Positions 60,827 to 64,000 of a stretch of 64,000 nt of DNA are shown one piece after another (position 1 is the stretch's first letter; every line of letters begins with the position of its first letter). Under the pieces are notes generated by a model. It was not told the origin of the DNA. It saw only the letters and a program-made list of their open reading frames with translations, and did not search any database. Made by a program: the position numbers and the translations under genes. This DNA comes from Acetobacter ghanensis. GTDB lineage: Bacteria; Pseudomonadota; Alphaproteobacteria; Acetobacterales; Acetobacteraceae. The stretch covers positions 1,277,896 to 1,341,895 of the forward strand of contig NZ_LN609302.1 of the NCBI RefSeq assembly GCF_001499675.1, read 5' to 3'.

Positions 60827-60852
60827 TCGATAAAGGATTAAAGACTGAGTGG

Positions 60853-60876
60853 CCCCGGCCGGTTTTTCGGCTGGGG
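60853..60876 (+). promoter_or_regulatory. Hairpin between tuf and rpsJ
   Basis: CCCCGGCCG (60853-60861) pairs with CGGCTGGGG (60868-60876) with one G-U pair. No T tract follows, so it is a weak terminator at most; it may be part of the S10-operon leader. Confidence 0.4.
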
Positions 60877-60931
60877 TCTTACTTGGCGGCCGGGATAACC
60901 CGGACAAGTAAAGTGTTGGACTAAGAAACAG

Positions 60932-61240
60932 ATGGACAACCAGAACATCCGCATTCGCCTGAAAGCGTACGATCATCGGGTGCTTGACAACAGCACGAAA
61001 GAGATCGTGAATACGGCGAAGCGTACGGGTGCGCGGGTTCGGGGTCCTATCCCGCTGCCGACGCATATCGAACGGTTTACGGTTAACCGTTCTCCTCACG
61101 TTGACAAGAAGAGCCGCGAGCAGTTCGAAATTCGGACTCATCGTCGTTTGCTCGATATTGTTGAGCCCACTCCGCAGACCGTGGACGCTCTCATGAAGCT
61201 CGACCTCGCCGCAGGCGTGGATGTCGAGATCAAACTTTAA
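60932..61240 (+). CDS. rpsJ: 30S ribosomal protein S10
   Basis: S10 is a small-subunit protein that also acts as NusE in antitermination. The 102-residue protein shows [14 protein letters not shown] and [33 protein letters not shown] motifs and is complete. It opens the S10 operon (rpsJ-rplC-rplD-rplW-rplB-rpsS), ten bases before rplC. Confidence 0.98.
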   Translation: MDNQNIRIRLKAYDHRVLDNSTKEIVNTAKRTGARVRGPIPLPTHIERFTVNRSPHVDKKSREQFEIRTHRRLLDIVEPTPQTVDALMKLDLAAGVDVEIKL

Positions 61241-61250
61241 GGTCCAGACG

Positions 61251-61931
61251 ATGCGCACCGGATTGATCGCAAAAAAGTTGGGCATGTCCCGACTGTTCAA
61301 GGAAGACGGCACGCATGTGCCTGTCACCGTTCTGCACGTTGATGAAGTGCAGGTGGTAGACGTTCGTACTCAGGAGCGTGATGGCTACGTGGCTGTCCAG
61401 CTGGGTATGGGCAACGCCAAGGTGAAAAACGTAACAAAACCCAACCGTGGCCATTTTGCCCGTGTGAAGGTTGAACCCAAGAAGGCGGTTCGTGAATTCC
61501 GTGTGGCAGATGATGCTACGCTGGAAGTTGGCGCTGCTCTTTCTGCTTCGCACTTCGTTGTCGGCCAGAAGGTTGACGTAACGGGGACAAGCAAGGGTAA
61601 GGGGTTTGCTGGCGCCATGAAGCGCTGGAATTTTGCTGGTCTTGAAGCCTCGCACGGTGTGTCCATTTCGCATCGTTCGCATGGTTCGACCGGTAACCGC
61701 CAGGATCCCGGCAAAACCTTCAAAAACAAGAAAATGGCTGGTCATCTGGGTGATGAACGCGTGACCACCTTGAATCTGGAAATCGCAGCGGTCGATCCGG
61801 AAAAGAATCTGATCATGATTCGTGGCTCCGTTCCGGGAGCAAAGAATGGTGTCGTTCTCATTCGTGATGCGATCAAGAAAGCCCGCCATAGCGATGCGCC
61901 GTATCCGGCAGCTGTGAAGGCGGAGGCCTGA
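61251..61931 (+). CDS. rplC: 50S ribosomal protein L3
   Basis: L3 binds near the peptidyl transferase centre and starts large-subunit assembly. The 226-residue protein begins [16 protein letters not shown] and contains the loop [21 protein letters not shown], whose Gln is methylated in many bacteria. The start at 61251 has AAGG upstream; the frame from 61221 is inside rpsJ. Confidence 0.97.
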   Translation: MRTGLIAKKLGMSRLFKEDGTHVPVTVLHVDEVQVVDVRTQERDGYVAVQLGMGNAKVKNVTKPNRGHFARVKVEPKKAVREFRVADDATLEVGAALSASHFVVGQKVDVTGTSKGKGFAGAMKRWNFAGLEASHGVSISHRSHGSTGNRQDPGKTFKNKKMAGHLGDERVTTLNLEIAAVDPEKNLIMIRGSVPGAKNGVVLIRDAIKKARHSDAPYPAAVKAEA

Positions 61932-61935
61932 GATC

Positions 61936-62550
61936 ATGGAAATCGAAATCAAGACACTTGATAACGGCACGGTTGGTTCAGCTACGCTTCCGGAAGAACT
62001 TTTCGGCGCAGCACCCCGGGCGGATGTAATGGCACGCGTTGTGCACTGGCAGCTGGCAAAGCGCCGCGCTGGTACGCACAAGGTCAAGGGCATGGGCGAA
62101 GTGTCCGGCACGACCAAAAAGCCGTATCGTCAGAAGGGTACAGGTAGTGCACGTCAGGGCTCCCTGCGCGCTCCCCAGTACCGTACTGGTGGTGTGGTGC
62201 ATGGTCCGGTTGTGCGTGATCATGGCTACGACCTGCCTAAAAAGGTGCGTCGTCTGGGCCTGATCTCCGCTCTGTCGCAGAAAGCTGCCGAAGGTAAGCT
62301 GGTTGTTCTGGATGCCGCCTCTGGCGTGACCAAGACCAGTGATCTGGCCAAGAAGCTGCAGGGGCTTGGGTGGGGTTCTGCCCTGATCGTGGATGCATCC
62401 GTGGACGAAAATTTCGTGCGCGCTGCTCGTAACCTGCCAAAGATCGACATTCTGCCGACCATTGGCGCGAATGTTTATGACATTCTGAACCATGAGGTGC
62501 TTGCTATTACGCAGGCAGGCCTTGAAGGACTGAAGGAACGCCTGGCATGA
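61936..62550 (+). CDS. rplD: 50S ribosomal protein L4
   Basis: L4 lines the exit tunnel and in Escherichia coli represses the S10 operon. The 204-residue protein has the tunnel-loop region [20 protein letters not shown] with normal residues, so no macrolide-resistance change is evident. It lies four bases after rplC and overlaps rplW by four bases. Confidence 0.97.
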   Translation: MEIEIKTLDNGTVGSATLPEELFGAAPRADVMARVVHWQLAKRRAGTHKVKGMGEVSGTTKKPYRQKGTGSARQGSLRAPQYRTGGVVHGPVVRDHGYDLPKKVRRLGLISALSQKAAEGKLVVLDAASGVTKTSDLAKKLQGLGWGSALIVDASVDENFVRAARNLPKIDILPTIGANVYDILNHEVLAITQAGLEGLKERLA

Positions 62551-62882
62551 CGAATATTCTTGCTATTCGCAAGAAAGCCGAGCGTCTCTCTCGGGAGGCT
62601 CTGTACGACATCGTGCGGACGCCTGTCATCACCGAGAAGGCGACTGCGCTTTCTGAAAAAAATCAGGTTGTTTTCAAGGTCGCGATGACGGCTAGCAAGC
62701 CTGAAATCAAGGTTGCGGTGGAAACGCTGTTCGGGGTCAAGGTTGTTGGCGTCAACACCCTTGTCCAGAAAGGTAAAACCAAACGCTTTAAAGGGCGTCT
62801 GGGTCAGCGTTCTGACGTTAAGAAGGCGTTCGTTCAGCTTGCAGAAGGTCAGTCCATCGACCTGACCGCGAAGCTGGCGTGA
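62547..62882 (+). CDS. rplW: 50S ribosomal protein L23
   Basis: L23 lies at the tunnel exit and docks trigger factor and SRP. The 111-residue protein has an N-terminal extension before the family core ([23 protein letters not shown]) and the [36 protein letters not shown] end. ATG 62547 overlaps the rplD stop (ATGA). The first 17 residues are longer than the usual L23 start, so a start a few codons later cannot be excluded. Confidence 0.95.
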   Translation: MTNILAIRKKAERLSREALYDIVRTPVITEKATALSEKNQVVFKVAMTASKPEIKVAVETLFGVKVVGVNTLVQKGKTKRFKGRLGQRSDVKKAFVQLAEGQSIDLTAKLA

Positions 62883-62898
62883 CCAAGGGTAGAAACTA

Positions 62899-63729
62899 AT
62901 GGCACTGAAGCACTTTAATCCTGTCACGCCGAGCCTGCGTGGTACGGTTCTGATTGATCGTGCTGACCTCTGGAAGGGCAAGCCGGTCAAGCAGCTCACC
63001 GAAGGTAAGAGCAAGTCAGGCGGTCGTAACAATAACGGCCGTATTACTTCTCGCTTTCGTGGTGGCGGTCATAAGCAGTCCTATCGTTATGTAGACTTCA
63101 AGCGTCGTAAATTCGACGTGCTGGGTACTGTGGAGCGTCTTGAATACGATCCCAACCGCACGGCCTTTATTGCGCTGGTGAAGTACGAAGACGGTGAGCT
63201 GGCTTATATTCTTGCTCCCCAGCGTCTGAAGGTCGGTGACAATGTCATCGCCGGCACGCGCGTGGACATCAAGCCTGGGAATGCTATGCCGCTTGCTTCC
63301 ATTCCGGTGGGTACGATTATCCATAACATCGAACTGAAGCAGGGTGCTGGTGGTAAGCTGGCCCGTTCCGCTGGAACGTATGCTCAGTTGGTTGGTAAGG
63401 ATTCCGGCTACGCCCAGATCAAGCTGCAGTCTGGTGAATTGCGTGTTGTTCGCGGTGAGTGCATGGCAACTGTAGGTGCCGTGTCCAATCCGGACAACAT
63501 GAACCAGCATATGGGTAAGGCTGGTCGCTCTCGCTGGCTGGGTCGCCGTCCGCATAACCGCGGCGTGGTGATGAACCCGGTTGATCATCCGCATGGTGGT
63601 GGTGAAGGCCGCACATCTGGTGGTCGTCATCCGGTTACGCCGTGGGGCAAGCCCACCAAAGGTTACAAAACTCGGGTCAACAAGCGGACGGACGGTCTGA
63701 TTATCCGTCGTCGGAAGACCGGCAAGTAA
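62899..63729 (+). CDS. rplB: 50S ribosomal protein L2
   Basis: L2 supports the peptidyl transferase centre and bridges the subunits. The 276-residue protein is complete, with [20 protein letters not shown], the catalytic-region segment [14 protein letters not shown] (containing the functionally critical His) and the C-terminal basic tail ending RRRKTGK. Confidence 0.98.
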   Translation: MALKHFNPVTPSLRGTVLIDRADLWKGKPVKQLTEGKSKSGGRNNNGRITSRFRGGGHKQSYRYVDFKRRKFDVLGTVERLEYDPNRTAFIALVKYEDGELAYILAPQRLKVGDNVIAGTRVDIKPGNAMPLASIPVGTIIHNIELKQGAGGKLARSAGTYAQLVGKDSGYAQIKLQSGELRVVRGECMATVGAVSNPDNMNQHMGKAGRSRWLGRRPHNRGVVMNPVDHPHGGGEGRTSGGRHPVTPWGKPTKGYKTRVNKRTDGLIIRRRKTGK

Positions 63730-63742
63730 GGGGCAATAGAAG

Positions 63743-64000
63743 ATGGCACGTTCCGTCTGGAAAGGTCCGTTCGTCGACGGGTATCTGCTGAACAAGGCTG
63801 AAGTATCCCGCGCATCGGGTCGGAATGAAGTGATCAAGATCTGGTCGCGTCGTTCAACGATTCTTCCGCAGTTCGTTGGTCTGACGTTCGGTGTTTATAA
63901 CGGTCAGAAGTTCCTGCCTGTGCAGGTGACGGAGAACATGGTTGGCCATAAGTTTGGCGAATTCTCTCCCACCCGTACGTTCCATGGGCATGGTGCTGAC
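63743..64000 (+). CDS. rpsS: 30S ribosomal protein S19, truncated by window edge
   Basis: The first 86 codons of S19 are visible, beginning [16 protein letters not shown] and reaching [14 protein letters not shown]. The family length is about 92 residues, so only the last few lie beyond the window. S19 binds 16S rRNA in the head with S13. The start is 14 bases after rplB. Confidence 0.97.
   Translation, partial: MARSVWKGPFVDGYLLNKAEVSRASGRNEVIKIWSRRSTILPQFVGLTFGVYNGQKFLPVQVTENMVGHKFGEFSPTRTFHGHGAD

Overview
The window is a chromosomal stretch of an alphaproteobacterium, most likely an acetic acid bacterium (Acetobacteraceae, Acetobacter-like). This placement is an inference. It rests on moderately high GC, alphaproteobacterial-type ribosomal and RNA polymerase proteins, a KirBac-type potassium channel, tandem FUSC exporters, a System I cytochrome c maturation operon and a NodT-type RND efflux operon. 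I see no tRNA or rRNA gene, CRISPR array, insertion sequence, phage gene or integrase.

Layout. 1-3002: the 3' part of ppk1 followed by ppx (polyphosphate synthesis and breakdown). 3174-8972: a very tight five-gene operon for an MCE/Mla-type lipid transporter (cyclase-like membrane sensor, MlaE permease, MlaF-like protein, MCE substrate-binding protein, lipoprotein). 9221-14709: a KirBac channel convergent with two tandem paralogous FUSC exporters. 14941-15928: a YidB-like protein and a small membrane protein. 15947-21202 (minus strand): ccmCDEFGHI, including a 53-residue ccmD. 21386-28637: small housekeeping and unknown genes (YciI, EVE, TIGR01244, lipoprotein, EcsC, a 56-residue membrane protein, a 2-hydroxyacid dehydrogenase, aat, and three consecutive exported proteins). 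28681-35620: an AsmA/YhdP-like protein divergent from glnE, then bcp. 35633-40975: a Gly/Pro-rich exported protein, an MFS symporter, rmuC and a response regulator/histidine kinase pair. 41094-47181: an RND pump operon (permease, adaptor, outer-membrane lipoprotein). 47288-64000: the rplK-rplA-rplJ-rplL-rpoB-rpoC block, then rpsL-rpsG-tuf, then rpsJ-rplC-rplD-rplW-rplB-rpsS. secE/nusG are not next to rplK, and fusA is absent between rpsG and tuf.

The most unusual locus is the MCE operon. Its first protein keeps the Cache-GAF-cyclase layout but has lost every catalytic residue I can align. Its ATPase-like protein has lost the Walker A lysine and the signature motif and carries an inverted Walker B Asp-Glu pair. 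The locus therefore looks like a lipid transporter with a pseudo-ATPase, translationally coupled to a pseudo-cyclase sensor.

A second theme is reading-frame breaks at homopolymers. The MCE gene (G6), one FUSC gene (T7), an exported-protein gene (T8) and probably the 3' end of ccmC (G5) each lose frame by one base at a run. Small indel errors in the assembly are the simplest explanation. Real frameshifts, phase variation or slippage cannot be excluded from the sequence alone.

In the ribosomal region several leader structures stand out: a perfect 17-bp inverted repeat just upstream of rpoB, an L10-leader-like region before rplJ, and an attenuator-like hairpin with a T6 tract in the rpsL leader.
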